A stretch of 25,520 bases of DNA, taken from NCBI GenBank assembly GCA_937927975.1, contig CALEZT010000144.1, positions 1 to 25,520 of the forward strand, written 5' to 3'. The stretch comes from an uncultured Phycisphaerales bacterium. GTDB taxonomy: Bacteria > Planctomycetota > Phycisphaerae > Sedimentisphaerales > Anaerobacaceae. Within the stretch, counting starts at the first letter, position 1, and each line of letters starts with the position of its first letter. A program made the position numbers and the translations under genes. Under the pieces are notes generated by a model. It saw only the letters and a list, made by a program, of their open reading frames with translations. It ran no database searches and was not told the origin of the DNA. Below are positions 16,301 through 23,004 of this stretch, piece after piece.

Positions 16301-16997
16301 ACTCTGCCTGAGCCGTCCGGAAACTGCTTTCGAGAGTCCCGCCGGGCGCTGTCCGGTGCCATCGCCATTGCTGGACGACTCGCGAGATGGGGACGTCCGC
16401 ACGCAGGATCAGGGCCGCCGACACAGCCACCAGACAGACCGCTTCGAACCACCCGCGTTTCCTCGCCCCCGTCCAGGCGGACCACGCGGCGCCGCTGCAC
16501 GCGACAAGAGCCGCCGACAGAAAGACCGTGGGCACGCTCGTTCCGACGCCAAGCATGACAGCGGTTCCCGCTCCTCCGACGACCCCGCCGACCGCGATCC
16601 AGAGGCATCGGCCGAGGATGGGCCGACCGAGAGCGGACGCGAGCAGGCCGGTCATCGCTCCCCCCGGCCCGGCAATCACCAGCGAACGGCCGAGAATCTC
16701 GTGCAAAGGCAGGATCAAACCGGCGTCCCGGCCCGATCCTGCAAGTAGAGGAATCGCCAGATACTGCAGCAGGAAAACAGGAATGAAGGCCAGACAGAGG
16801 GTTTCCCGCGAGGGCGTCCGGCGAAGGCCCCGAGCGAAAGACGCCCCGGCGGCCGCCGCGAGAGACCAGGTTCCCAAGAGGGAAACGATCCAAATCTCGC
16901 CGGCGGAGAACATCGTCAGACACTCGCTCAGGAGCAGTGTCTGGGCGACGATGCCGAACAGACCGCAACAGAATGCCAGGAACGCATGAGGCTGCAT
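13380..16997 (-). CDS. Membrane fusion: spermidine-synthase-like half plus NosR-like FMN/Fe-S half
   Basis: A 1205-aa polytopic protein in two halves. Residues 1-205 hold about seven membrane helices; about 230-420 a Rossmann domain like spermidine synthase (ILVIGRG at 277-283, then VDWIDSDP, then a YDVIVINLP strand); about 520-775 more helices. The second half resembles NosR-type proteins: an extracytoplasmic FMN-binding domain (about 790-930) with VSGATKS, where Thr912 is the expected covalent flavin site; further helices; CGYLCP (C1036, C1040) and CRYLCP (C1135, C1139); and a final cysteine set C1166, C1178, C1181, C1184. Such C-terminal halves move electrons between quinones, flavin and Fe-S clusters. 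The Rossmann part lacks the usual Gly-Asp and catalytic Asp, so polyamine synthesis is unlikely. The frame is uninterrupted. The ATG at 16997 has no obvious Shine-Dalgarno. No apbE flavin transferase is in the window. Confidence 0.82.
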   Translation of the reverse strand: MQPHAFLAFCCGLFGIVAQTLLLSECLTMFSAGEIWIVSLLGTWSLAAAAGASFARGLRRTPSRETLCLAFIPVFLLQYLAIPLLAGSGRDAGLILPLHEILGRSLVIAGPGGAMTGLLASALGRPILGRCLWIAVGGVVGGAGTAVMLGVGTSVPTVFLSAALVACSGAAWSAWTGARKRGWFEAVCLVAVSAALILRADVPISRVVQQWRWHRTAPGGTLESSFRTAQAEYLYGMDGDRWVVARGGGVHEVLGDRAEAGRIAAIALSQNFAAKRILVIGRGLAVCERFLRTPSVETVDWIDSDPQYIRELLAHAPERFGVSDPRLHCLAGGVRAALVERQGAYDVIVINLPRVVEGRLEELTSVEFFESAKKSLRPLGVAVVGIVGDRDPSDGEPGHQGACVESALEAVFAQTILVPDGPRTFFVSAAEACLQVFPVVLQTRFGLVENANEIFPVESLEQVYRPDLSVKRVESYDAVNIPKERLTSHDGRPSHRLSGLLQAASRSGVSLDKPVQAFSRGGLLLVIVPILVLAAVRLAYVVRTAPGAKTAQSLAPGAALPSDVRFVSGCSAGVSLAGLIVLTQAWLANRQVVPEHVGYVLSLYAFGLVSGAVCARWAVSSLRSQGVSRLRPVTWALAAILSVQGVIVLVAGFVVEHSTAWPPLAALVAALGFSCGAVVILAAKVLDGCASETGSSWIGLVRDVCLGAACGCLASLGLVPLMGFGTSLWVASLGAFAVAALASGVPLWSMRPGVRAIAHRLLTPIGYGLFALALSLIVCSHILAYEERSRATAQATVAIQDWVQGRKLSAKTVPSVDSAKGATYHEVREGSLLKGYVFRSEDFSGTVYGYGGPMALVMFADPAGTLVDFRITRSYETPRYITRIRSWMKSLKGHKVLGPAPMQGVNAVSGATKSCDAILRLLRNSGSRFDASVLAGQEVVDSAQADWLQKVDWPVVYWIGGIALALAAIHLGSLWGRIAVLVFTAAVGGIWLNRQYSTDHVVRLLHGQGLLSNPWANACLLLGIPLVVLLLGNIYCGYLCPFGAVQELLGFILPKRFKARPRISTMTSARFIKYGVLFSLIAVFFLTGSRRLLDLDPLTLVFSRQLWSEGLSSSPGLILAILVLLAAPLVTRVWCRYLCPTGAFLSLFNLAGWLGRFLPAKKFGRCEFGLNGRDHLDCIHCDRCRHHSPLIPTREEAIARDAARP

Positions 16998-17063
16998 CGC
17001 GTCTTGCCCACCACGACAAATGGATGTTCATACGAATCACGAATGGTCCGCGCAGCGAGGGTA

Positions 17064-17165
17064 TGTCGTCGTGAGGCGTAGCCGAAGGAACTGGGCAAAG
17101 GACGAGAGGTGTCTCTCGATCGCGAGCCAGACCCTTCACTTCGCTGCGCTTCGTTCAGGATGACA
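17064..17165. repeat. Degenerate palindromic repeat, relative of 9949-10099
   Basis: The left arm TGTCGTCGTGAGGCGTAG (from 17064) and the right arm ending CGTTCAGGATGACA (to 17165) are imperfectly self-complementary. They match the TGTCATCCTGAGCG / CGCTCAGCATGACA arms of the other repeat with several changes. It lies between pheS and the fusion gene. The middle differs from the first copy, so this looks like an old copy. Confidence 0.65.
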
Positions 17166-17254
17166 AGACCCGCGCACGAATCGATCCGAATCCGTACTAC
17201 AGGGATAGTGGGCGAATCCCGGCGCAGGTGACAGACATTCTTTGCAGAAAGCCA

Positions 17255-17280
17255 CCGCTCCCGTGCTCCGAGGGGAGCGG
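17255..17280 (-). terminator. Hairpin after pheS, probable operon terminator
   Basis: CCGCTCCC (17255-17262) and GGGAGCGG (17273-17280) form an 8-bp stem with a 10-nt loop, 42 nt after the pheS stop. On the minus strand TGGCTTTCTG follows, a poor U-tract. Flanking GAAAG/CTTTC could lengthen the stem. Termination is plausible, not certain. Confidence 0.45.
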
Positions 17281-17321
17281 ATCTTTCGATCACAGACGTG
17301 AACTCTCCGCGCCGGCGGCGA

Positions 17322-18311
17322 TCAGAACTGCTGGAGGAATCGCAGGTCGTTTTCGAAGAGCCAGCGGATGTCGGAGATCTCGTACTTGCGCATGGCGAGC
17401 CGCTCGATGCCGAAGCCGAAGGCCCAGCCGGTGTACTTCTCGCTGTCGATGCCGACCGCGTCGAAGACGTTGGGGTCCACCATGCCGCAGCCGCCCATCT
17501 CGACCCACCGCTCCTCGCCATTCTTGCCGACCAACAGCAGGTCGATCTCGGCGCTGGGCTCGGTGAATGGGAAGAAGCTCGGGCGGAACCGCCATTTCGT
17601 GTCGGGCCCGAAGAAGACGTGGATGAACTGCTCGATCGTGGTCTTGAGGTCCACCATGGTGACGCCCTCGTCGACGACGAGCGCCTCGAGCTGATGGAAC
17701 ATGTACATGTGCGTCGCGTCGACCGCGTCGGGACGATAGACCCGGCCCGGCGCCACCACGCGGATCGGAGGCTTATTGTTCTCCATCACGCGGATCTGGA
17801 TCGTCGAGGTCTGGCTGCGAAGCAGGATATTGTCTTCGATGTAGAAGTTGTCCGACGGGGTTCGGGCCGGGTGTTCGGGCGGGATATTCAGGGCGACGAA
17901 GTTGTGCCACTCGTCCTCGACCTCGGGACCGTAGGCGACGCCGAAGCCCATCCGGCCGAAGATGTCCAGCAGTTCGTCGATCGTCTGCATGATCACGTGA
18001 CGGCTGCCGATCTGCACCGGGACACCGGGCAGCGTGACGTCGATCAGCTCGCGACTGCCCTTCTGCGTTTCTTCCAGGGCCTTCTTTCGCTCCTCGAAGG
18101 CCGCCATGACGTCGTTCTTGGTCTTGTTGGCGAGCTGCCCGCCCTTGGGCTTCTCCTCGCGAGGGAGCTTGCCGACCTGGCTGAGCAGGTCCATAATGAG
18201 CCCCTTGCGGCTGAGGTACTTGATGCGGAAGTCCTCGAGGGCCTTGAGATCCCGGACCTTCAGCAGTTCCGCGAGAGCCTCTTTGCCAACCTGTTCGAAT
18301 TGCTCCAACAT
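17322..18311 (-). CDS. pheS: Phenylalanyl-tRNA synthetase alpha subunit
   Basis: Catalytic alpha subunit of the (alpha-beta)2 enzyme that charges tRNA-Phe. The 329-aa length equals the usual PheS. An N-terminal coiled-coil (about residues 1-85, which normally contacts tRNA) precedes the class II core: FYIEDNILLRSQTSTIQIR, the APGRVYRPDAVDATH segment, FHQLEALVVD, the FRPSFFPFTEPSAE strand and motif 3 GFGIERLAMRKYEISDIR. The ATG at 18311 has GGAGG 7 nt upstream. It is the last gene of the thrS-infC-rpmI-rplT-pheS cluster; the beta-subunit gene pheT, which usually follows, is absent, and the next 324 nt hold only a hairpin and a degenerate repeat. The enzyme must use a pheT encoded elsewhere. 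Confidence 0.97.
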   Translation of the reverse strand: MLEQFEQVGKEALAELLKVRDLKALEDFRIKYLSRKGLIMDLLSQVGKLPREEKPKGGQLANKTKNDVMAAFEERKKALEETQKGSRELIDVTLPGVPVQIGSRHVIMQTIDELLDIFGRMGFGVAYGPEVEDEWHNFVALNIPPEHPARTPSDNFYIEDNILLRSQTSTIQIRVMENNKPPIRVVAPGRVYRPDAVDATHMYMFHQLEALVVDEGVTMVDLKTTIEQFIHVFFGPDTKWRFRPSFFPFTEPSAEIDLLLVGKNGEERWVEMGGCGMVDPNVFDAVGIDSEKYTGWAFGFGIERLAMRKYEISDIRWLFENDLRFLQQF

Positions 18312-18337
18312 GACCGAGCCTCCAACCCGCCAAAGAA

Positions 18338-18392
18338 CGATCCCCCGGCGTCGGATCGCGCCTTCTGATGCGGCCGACGCCTTGGGGGATCG
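18338..18392 (-). promoter_or_regulatory. Strong hairpin between rplT and pheS
   Basis: CGATCCCCCGGCGTCGG (18338-18354) pairs with CCGACGCC-tt-GGGGGATCG (18374-18392), 17 bp with a 2-nt bulge and a 19-nt loop. On the transcript it is followed by UUCUUUGG and then, within 27 nt, the pheS start. It fits a partial terminator, attenuator or RNase processing site that would set pheS expression apart from the ribosomal protein genes. Confidence 0.55.
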
Positions 18393-18410
18393 AATCAGCT
18401 TGCGAATGAA

Positions 18411-18767
18411 TCAGGCGAGGGCCGCTTTGGCCTGCTGCAGAATCGCGTCGAAGCCCTGCGGATCGGCGATGGCGATCTCGCTGAGCATTTTGCGGTTGAT
18501 GGCGATCTGGGCCTTCTTGCAGCCATTGATGAACTCGCTGTAGCGCACCCCCCGCTCGCGGCAGGCGGCGTTCAGACGGATGATCCACAAGGCTCGGAAG
18601 TCGCGTTTCTTGGCCCTGCGGTCGCGGCGGGCGTACACTTCGGCGCGTCGAAGGGCCTCGGTGGCCAAGCGCCAAGTGTGCCCTGCCATTGCGCGATGGC
18701 CGCGCACCCGTTTCAGTTCTCGCTTCTTGGCCTTGCGAACGGCATGACCCTTTGTTGATCGTGGCAT
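18411..18767 (-). CDS. rplT: Ribosomal protein L20
   Basis: Large-subunit protein L20 (bL20), 118 aa, the standard length. It binds 23S rRNA early in 50S assembly, and in several bacteria it also represses its own operon. Family signatures are clear: MPRSTKG start, basic N-terminal extension with RGHRA, YARRDRRAKKRDFRALWI, INAACRERG..YS.FINGCKKA and a C-terminal ILQQAKAALA. The ATG at 18767 has AGGAG 10 nt upstream. It follows rpmI by 96 nt and precedes pheS by 99 nt. The N-terminus MPRSTKGHAVRKAKKRE is somewhat diverged from the usual MPRVKRG consensus, but the body is typical. Confidence 0.97.
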   Translation of the reverse strand: MPRSTKGHAVRKAKKRELKRVRGHRAMAGHTWRLATEALRRAEVYARRDRRAKKRDFRALWIIRLNAACRERGVRYSEFINGCKKAQIAINRKMLSEIAIADPQGFDAILQQAKAALA

Positions 18768-18863
18768 GTCAGCTTTCTCCTAACTTCAAAATCCCGCTTG
18801 CTACGGCAGCTGAGACGCCGGGAAGCAAGCCTTTCGTTTCTCTCGACTGCACGGAGCGGACGC

Positions 18864-19067
18864 TCAACTGTGCAGCGCGGCGATCATCTTGGCCGTGTAG
18901 GCCGGGCTGGACACCGTGGCCGGACGACGGATCTTCCGCAGCCGCTTGGAGCTCTTGACGCTCATCAGGTGGCCCTTGCCGGCCTTGCGGTGCTTGATCT
19001 TGCCATTGGCCGACACCTTGACCCGCTTGGCCAGACCCTTGTGCGTTTTCTGCTTCTGCTTCGGCAT
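18864..19067 (-). CDS. rpmI: Ribosomal protein L35
   Basis: Large-subunit protein L35 (bL35), 67 aa, the usual size. The sequence begins MPKQKQKTHKGLAKRVKVS, carries GKIKHRKAGKGHLMSVKSSKR, and ends with an ordinary L35 C-terminus (RPATVSSPAYTAKMIAAL). The open frame runs on to 19247 upstream, but the ATG at 19067 has GAGGAA 4 nt before it and gives the family N-terminus. It has its own well-formed promoter (19117-19145) in addition to read-through from infC, which ends about 200 nt upstream. The order infC-rpmI-rplT is conserved across bacteria. Confidence 0.97.
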   Translation of the reverse strand: MPKQKQKTHKGLAKRVKVSANGKIKHRKAGKGHLMSVKSSKRLRKIRRPATVSSPAYTAKMIAALHS

Positions 19068-19116
19068 AAGTTCCTCAAACAGCATGGACAGGTTGCGTAC
19101 TACAGATAAAACCAGG

Positions 19117-19145
19117 AGTATACCGCTTGCGACAGGTGGGGTCAA
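19117..19145 (-). promoter_or_regulatory. Internal sigma70-type promoter for rpmI-rplT-pheS
   Basis: TTGACC (19140-19145), a 17-nt spacer and TATACT (19117-19122) on the minus strand, about 50 nt ahead of the rpmI ATG. This is one of the best promoter matches in the window. Just upstream the infC-rpmI gap has a GC-rich hairpin (CCCGCC/GGCGGG, 19211-19228) and a run of seven T residues on the minus strand near 19157-19163, so the infC transcript may partly end there. Confidence 0.65.
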
Positions 19146-19270
19146 TCGGTATTCGCAAAAAAACTCTGATGCCCGTTCTTGCGCCGTTCGCGGGAAAGAA
19201 CTCCCCCTCTCCCGCCGGAGGCGGCGGGCTGCAATCGCCCCTCGCATGCCGCTTGGCGTACGCGGAACGG

Positions 19271-19783
19271 CTATTTGGGGATCAGCAGCAGGGTCATTCG
19301 GCGCCCGGTCAGCGCCGAAGGACGCTCGACCTTGGCGACGTCCTGGAGGCCGGTCATGATCTCGTTGAGCAGAGTGTACCCCTGATCCTTGTGCAACATC
19401 TGACGGCCACGGAACATGAGCGAGAGCTGGACCCTGTGCCCTTTCTCCAGGAACTCCCGGGCGTGCTTGACCTTGATCTCCAGGTCGTGAGTGTCCGTCT
19501 CAGGCCGAAGCCGGATCTCCTTGAGCGTCGCCACAGGATGCACCGTCTTCTTGTGGGCCTCGCGGACCCGACGTTTCTGCTGGTAGAGCCACTTGCCATA
19601 GTCCATGATCCGACAGACAGGCGGCTCGCTGTTCGGCGCCACTTCAACAAGGTCCAGACCCGCTTCCTGGGCCTTGCTCATGGCCTCGTCCTTCGAAACG
19701 ATTCCAACCTGATTGTTTTCCTCATCGACGAGCCGAATCTTGTCGGCCCGGATCCCCCCGTTGATGCGAAGACCTCGTTTCAC
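19271..19783 (-). CDS. infC: Translation initiation factor IF-3
   Basis: IF-3 binds the 30S subunit, prevents premature 50S joining and checks the start codon. Both domains are visible: N-domain with GLRINGGIRADKIRLVDEE, DLVEVAPNSEPPVCRIMDYGKWLY, then the basic linker KRRVREAHKK and C-domain with KEIRLRPETDTHDLEIKVKHAREFLEKGHRV and FRGRQMLHKDQG. Start choice is uncertain. GTG 19783 yields 170 aa, begins just before the conserved RIN motif, and has AGGTGG 9 nt upstream. Another GTG at 19822 would give 183 aa. No ATG is available, which fits the family's use of rare start codons in some bacteria. thrS precedes it and rpmI follows, the canonical order. Confidence 0.93.
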   Translation of the reverse strand: MKRGLRINGGIRADKIRLVDEENNQVGIVSKDEAMSKAQEAGLDLVEVAPNSEPPVCRIMDYGKWLYQQKRRVREAHKKTVHPVATLKEIRLRPETDTHDLEIKVKHAREFLEKGHRVQLSLMFRGRQMLHKDQGYTLLNEIMTGLQDVAKVERPSALTGRRMTLLLIPK

Positions 19784-19894
19784 TGTTTTCGACCACCTTG
19801 CCTTTCTCAAAAGAATGAACACGTCAACCTACGCAGGTCGATCGTTGCGCTACTTAAGCCGCTACTGTATCACACTTTGCAGATTCCAGGCACA

Positions 19895-21814
19895 TCAAAA
19901 TGCCAGATCCGTCGCTTTCTCGGCGATTTTCTGCCGGGCCACGGCCAGGAACTGATCGACGGACACGGTCCGGGTTTCCTGGCTACCGCGGATTCTCACG
20001 TTGACCTGGCCGGCTTCGGCCTCCTTGGGCCCCACGACGAGCATGTAAGGGATCCTCTCGCCATGGGCCTTGGCGATCTTGGCCCCGATCTTCTCGTCCG
20101 AGACATCGACGCCGCACCGCACGTCCGCTCTGCCCAGCGACTCCTGAACCTTCGCGGCGTACTCGTTGCTCTTCTCGCTGATCGTCATCACGCGGGCCTG
20201 CTCGGGCGCCAGCCACAGGGGCATCGCCCCGGCGTACTGCTCGATCAGGATGCCCATAAACCGCTCCAGCGAGCCCAGGACCGCCCGGTGGATCATCACA
20301 GGGGTCTTCTCGGTGTTGTCCTCGTCCACGTAGCTGAGCTCGAACCGCTGGGGCATCGAGAAATCGAGCTGGATCGTGCCGACCTGCCAGGACCGCCCGA
20401 TGCAGTCCTTGACGTGGAAGTCGATCTTGGGACCGTAGAACGCGCCGTCGCCCTCGTTGATCCGGAACGTGATCTTCTTGTGGTTCAAGGCCGCCTTCAA
20501 CGCATTGGTGGCGGTTTCCCAGATCTCGTCGGAGCCGATGTGCTTCTCGGGCTTGGTCGAGAGCTCGATGGCGAAATCGTTGAATCCGAAGGACTTGTAG
20601 GTCTCGAAGATCAGGTTGATGACGCCGATGATCTCGGACTCGATCTGGGCCGGCGTGCAATAGATGTGCGCATCGTCTTGGGTGAACTGACGGACCCGGA
20701 ACAGGCCGTGCAGGACGCCGCTGGCCTCGTGCCGGTGCACCATGCCGAACTCCGCCATGCGAAGCGGCAGTTCCCGATACGAGTGCCGAGTGGTCTTGAA
20801 CAGCAGGCACCCGCCGGGGCAGTTCATCGGCTTGACCGCGTAGTCGATCTCGTCGATCTTCGTAAAGTACATGTTCTGCTTGTAGTTGTCCCAGTGGCCG
20901 CTGCGGTGCCAAAGCTCCTCATTGAGAATGATCGGGGTGCGGACCTCTTTGTACCCGTACTTGCGGTTCATCTGCCGCATGAAGTCGAGCATCTCGTTCC
21001 AGACGACCATGCCCTTGGGGTGCATGAAGGCGAAACCGGGACCCATCTCGCTGAAGCTGAACAGCTCCAGTTGCTTGCCCAGGACGCGGTGGTCGCGTTT
21101 CTTGGCCTCTTCCAGGCGGTTGATGTACTCGTCGAGGTCCTTCTTGCTCGGCCAGGCGGTTCCGTAGACCCGCTGGAGCATCTTCTGGGTGGCGTCGCCA
21201 TGCCAGTAGGCCCCTGCCACCGACATGATCTTGAAGGCGCCGACCTTGCCGGTGCTGGGGACGTGCGGCCCGCGGCACAGATCCTCGAATCCGTTGTCGC
21301 CGTGCGAGTAGAAGCTGATGACCTGGCTGTCGACCCGCTCGATGTTGTCGGTCTTGTACTTGTCGTTCTTGAGCCGATTGAGGGCCTCCTGGCGGGAGGC
21401 CTCCTTGCGGGTGAAGGGCTTGTTGCTCTCGACGATCTCCTGCATTCTGGCCTCGATCCGCGGGAAGTCGTCCGGCCGGATCGGCTCGTCGAGGTCGATG
21501 TCATAGTAGAAGCCGTCCTGAACAGTCGGGCCGTAGACGAGCTTGGCCTGCGGCCAGAGGCTGCAAATCGCCTCGGCCATCACGTGGGCGCAACTGTGAC
21601 GCATCAGTTCGAGGCCCTCTTTGTCCTTGGACGTAACGATCTGGACGCGCGGCGTGCCCGTGAGGGGCGTACTGAGATCCACCAGTTTTCCATCGATCTT
21701 CGCGGCCACGGCGGCCTTGGCCAGCCCCGCGCCGATCTTCTCGGCCACCTGCCTGGCAGTGGCGCCGTCGGCCACTTCGAGGGTGCTGCCGTCTGGTAAT
21801 GTGATTGTTGCCAT
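19895..21814 (-). CDS. thrS: Threonyl-tRNA synthetase
   Basis: Class II synthetase charging tRNA-Thr, 639 aa against 642 in E. coli. Domains in order: TGS domain (about residues 1-62), editing domain with its HSCAH motif (His73, His77) and the CRGPHV segment, catalytic core with zinc-binding Cys in MNCPGGCLLFK, a histidine in MVHRHEASG, motif 2 FRVRQFTQDDAH, and motif 3 VMIHRAVLGSLERF. The anticodon-binding domain closes the protein (from about residue 540). The ATG at 21814 is chosen over an ATG at 21826 because it starts the TGS domain normally (MATITLPDGS) and has GGAAGG just upstream. Its promoter is at 21854-21881. Zinc and editing residues are all present, so both charging and serine-editing should work. 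Confidence 0.98.
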   Translation of the reverse strand: MATITLPDGSTLEVADGATARQVAEKIGAGLAKAAVAAKIDGKLVDLSTPLTGTPRVQIVTSKDKEGLELMRHSCAHVMAEAICSLWPQAKLVYGPTVQDGFYYDIDLDEPIRPDDFPRIEARMQEIVESNKPFTRKEASRQEALNRLKNDKYKTDNIERVDSQVISFYSHGDNGFEDLCRGPHVPSTGKVGAFKIMSVAGAYWHGDATQKMLQRVYGTAWPSKKDLDEYINRLEEAKKRDHRVLGKQLELFSFSEMGPGFAFMHPKGMVVWNEMLDFMRQMNRKYGYKEVRTPIILNEELWHRSGHWDNYKQNMYFTKIDEIDYAVKPMNCPGGCLLFKTTRHSYRELPLRMAEFGMVHRHEASGVLHGLFRVRQFTQDDAHIYCTPAQIESEIIGVINLIFETYKSFGFNDFAIELSTKPEKHIGSDEIWETATNALKAALNHKKITFRINEGDGAFYGPKIDFHVKDCIGRSWQVGTIQLDFSMPQRFELSYVDEDNTEKTPVMIHRAVLGSLERFMGILIEQYAGAMPLWLAPEQARVMTISEKSNEYAAKVQESLGRADVRCGVDVSDEKIGAKIAKAHGERIPYMLVVGPKEAEAGQVNVRIRGSQETRTVSVDQFLAVARQKIAEKATDLAF

Positions 21815-21853
21815 ACATCCTTCCAAATTCGCGCGTCTCTTGTGCTTTTCCCG

Positions 21854-21881
21854 AATATACCGGACCGACCCGCAAAGTCAA
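21854..21881 (-). promoter_or_regulatory. Sigma70-type promoter for thrS
   Basis: TTGACT (21876-21881), a 16-nt spacer and TATATT (21854-21859) on the minus strand. The leader would be only about 35 nt, too short for a T-box or similar riboswitch. The TGA inside TTGACT is also the stop of a small ORF at 21878-21967. Confidence 0.6.
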
Positions 21882-21967
21882 GTATCGTCCGAATCCGCCG
21901 TCGATGCGACAATTGGCGGGGTCGCCGGCTCGAACCAACCGATCTCCGCAGCCATAGGATCTGACAT
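21878..21967 (-). CDS. Possible 29-aa small ORF upstream of thrS
   Basis: An ATG frame of 29 codons (starting MSDPMAAEIGW, ending DSDDT) with AGGAG (21976-21980 on the plus strand as ctcct) 8 nt ahead. The product would be acidic and soluble, with no family I recognise. Its stop overlaps the -35 box of the thrS promoter. It holds only three threonine codons, not clustered, so a threonine-attenuation leader is unlikely. It could be a chance frame. Confidence 0.28.
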   Translation of the reverse strand: MSDPMAAEIGWFEPATPPIVASTADSDDT

Positions 21968-22045
21968 AAACCAATCTCCTGAAAGAACTTACAATGAGCT
22001 CGCCTCGCCAAGGACTTGACGGGTCGGCTTTTCGCTGGTTAGTTG

Positions 22046-22074
22046 TTGTTATGGGACGGATCACCTGATATGAT
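22046..22074 (+). promoter_or_regulatory. Sigma70-type promoter for the FHA gene
   Basis: TTGTTA (22046-22051), a 17-nt spacer and TATGAT (22069-22074), about 46 nt ahead of the ATG at 22121. It diverges from thrS. Confidence 0.55.
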
Positions 22075-22120
22075 AAGGGTGTTGGAGCGCATGTGCAGAG
22101 TACGCATGTAAGGGACGCCG

Positions 22121-22675
22121 ATGAACGCGAACCTGGTGCTTCTCAGCAAGAATGGGGCCCAGAAGACCTTCGCCCTGCCCAAGCAGGTGACGGTCCTGGG
22201 ACGAAGACGCGACTGCGACCTGCGAATCCCGCTGCCGGTTGTGTCGCGAACTCACTGCCAGTTGTCCGCCAACGCCGAGACGATGAAGCTTCGGGATCTT
22301 GGCTCCCGTGCGGGGACCTTCGTCAACGGCAAACAGGTCAAGCCCGAGACGGATATCCCCCTCAAGCCGGGCGACTATATCCGAATCGGTCCCCTGACGT
22401 TCGTCTGCCAGATCGACGGCCAACCCGCCAAGATCGCACCGCCGCCGAAGAAAGCCGGGACGCAGGCCCCCAAGGCCAAGCCCAAACCTCAGAAGCCTGC
22501 AGCCCGCGCTGCGGACGAGGATTTGGACGCTGAACTTGACAAAGAGCTGAACGCAAAGGCCGACGACGATCTCCAGAAGAAGATCGGCGATGAACTCGAC
22601 GATCTGGACGTCTCGGACAGCTTCATCAACCTGGACGAACTGGACGCCGACCTGGAGGACCTCAAGGACGCTTGA
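22121..22675 (+). CDS. FHA-domain protein with acidic C-terminal tail
   Basis: A 184-aa cytoplasmic protein. Residues 1-100 form a forkhead-associated domain, which binds phosphothreonine peptides: LGRR at 26-29, VVSRTHC with Ser42, Arg43 and His45, then LRDLGSRAGTFVNG with Asn69. These are the residues that hold the phosphate and peptide. Residues about 105-130 are a Pro/Ala/Lys linker; from 131 to the end the chain is strongly acidic (DEDLDAELDKEL, DELDDLD, DELDADLEDL) and likely helical. No second known domain is present, so it may be an adaptor reading serine/threonine-kinase signals. AAGGGA precedes the ATG at 22121 and a promoter lies at 22046-22074. No kinase or phosphatase gene is next to it; it is divergent from thrS and convergent with the next gene (19 nt between stops). 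Confidence 0.88.
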   Translation: MNANLVLLSKNGAQKTFALPKQVTVLGRRRDCDLRIPLPVVSRTHCQLSANAETMKLRDLGSRAGTFVNGKQVKPETDIPLKPGDYIRIGPLTFVCQIDGQPAKIAPPPKKAGTQAPKAKPKPQKPAARAADEDLDAELDKELNAKADDDLQKKIGDELDDLDVSDSFINLDELDADLEDLKDA

Positions 22676-22694
22676 TCTTCCGCCTGCCTCTGGA

Positions 22695-22967
22695 TCAGGC
22701 CCGCTCCTTTCTCGCCTGCTCGCATCCGGACTGCCCGGACGCATCGCGAGGTTTCAGACGCAAGCCCTTGCGAATCGCCTTGGCAACCCTGCTGTCGGGC
22801 CGTTTGTCGATCCATTTCCGCAACCTGTTCTCCAGAAGGATCCTCAAACCCAGGAACTCCAGGCCGATCAGGATCAGCCACGAACCCGGCGACAGCGGCG
22901 TCAGCAACGCCGCGAGTCCCAGGATGATCAGGATCACGCCAACGACTTTCTTCGTTACCGTCTTCAT
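22695..22967 (-). CDS. Small PGPGW-like membrane protein
   Basis: A 90-aa protein with a positively charged N-terminus (MKTVTKK), two hydrophobic stretches (VVGVILIILGLAALLTPL at about residues 8-25 and SWLILIGLEFLGLRILL at about 28-45) joined by an SPGSW turn, then a basic cytoplasmic tail of about 40 residues. The hairpin and turn resemble the small PGPGW-type transmembrane family, whose function is unknown; the turn here reads SPGSW, so the match is loose. The ATG at 22967 has GGGGGA 5 nt upstream; an in-frame ATG at 22994 is also possible. It follows pepF by about 37 nt on the same strand and may be co-transcribed with it. Confidence 0.7.
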   Translation of the reverse strand: MKTVTKKVVGVILIILGLAALLTPLSPGSWLILIGLEFLGLRILLENRLRKWIDKRPDSRVAKAIRKGLRLKPRDASGQSGCEQARKERA

Positions 22968-23004
22968 GCCGATCCCCCGGCCGTCGCCGGACATCAACAG
23001 GGCA

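Noticed and set aside
19127..21799. 890-codon open frame on the plus strand
   Set aside because: Antisense to thrS, infC and the rpmI promoter; its Asp/Leu/His-rich sequence is what reverse-reading those genes gives.
21815..22120. T-box or other riboswitch ahead of thrS
   Set aside because: The best promoter leaves only about 35 nt of leader, and no T-box sequence was seen upstream.
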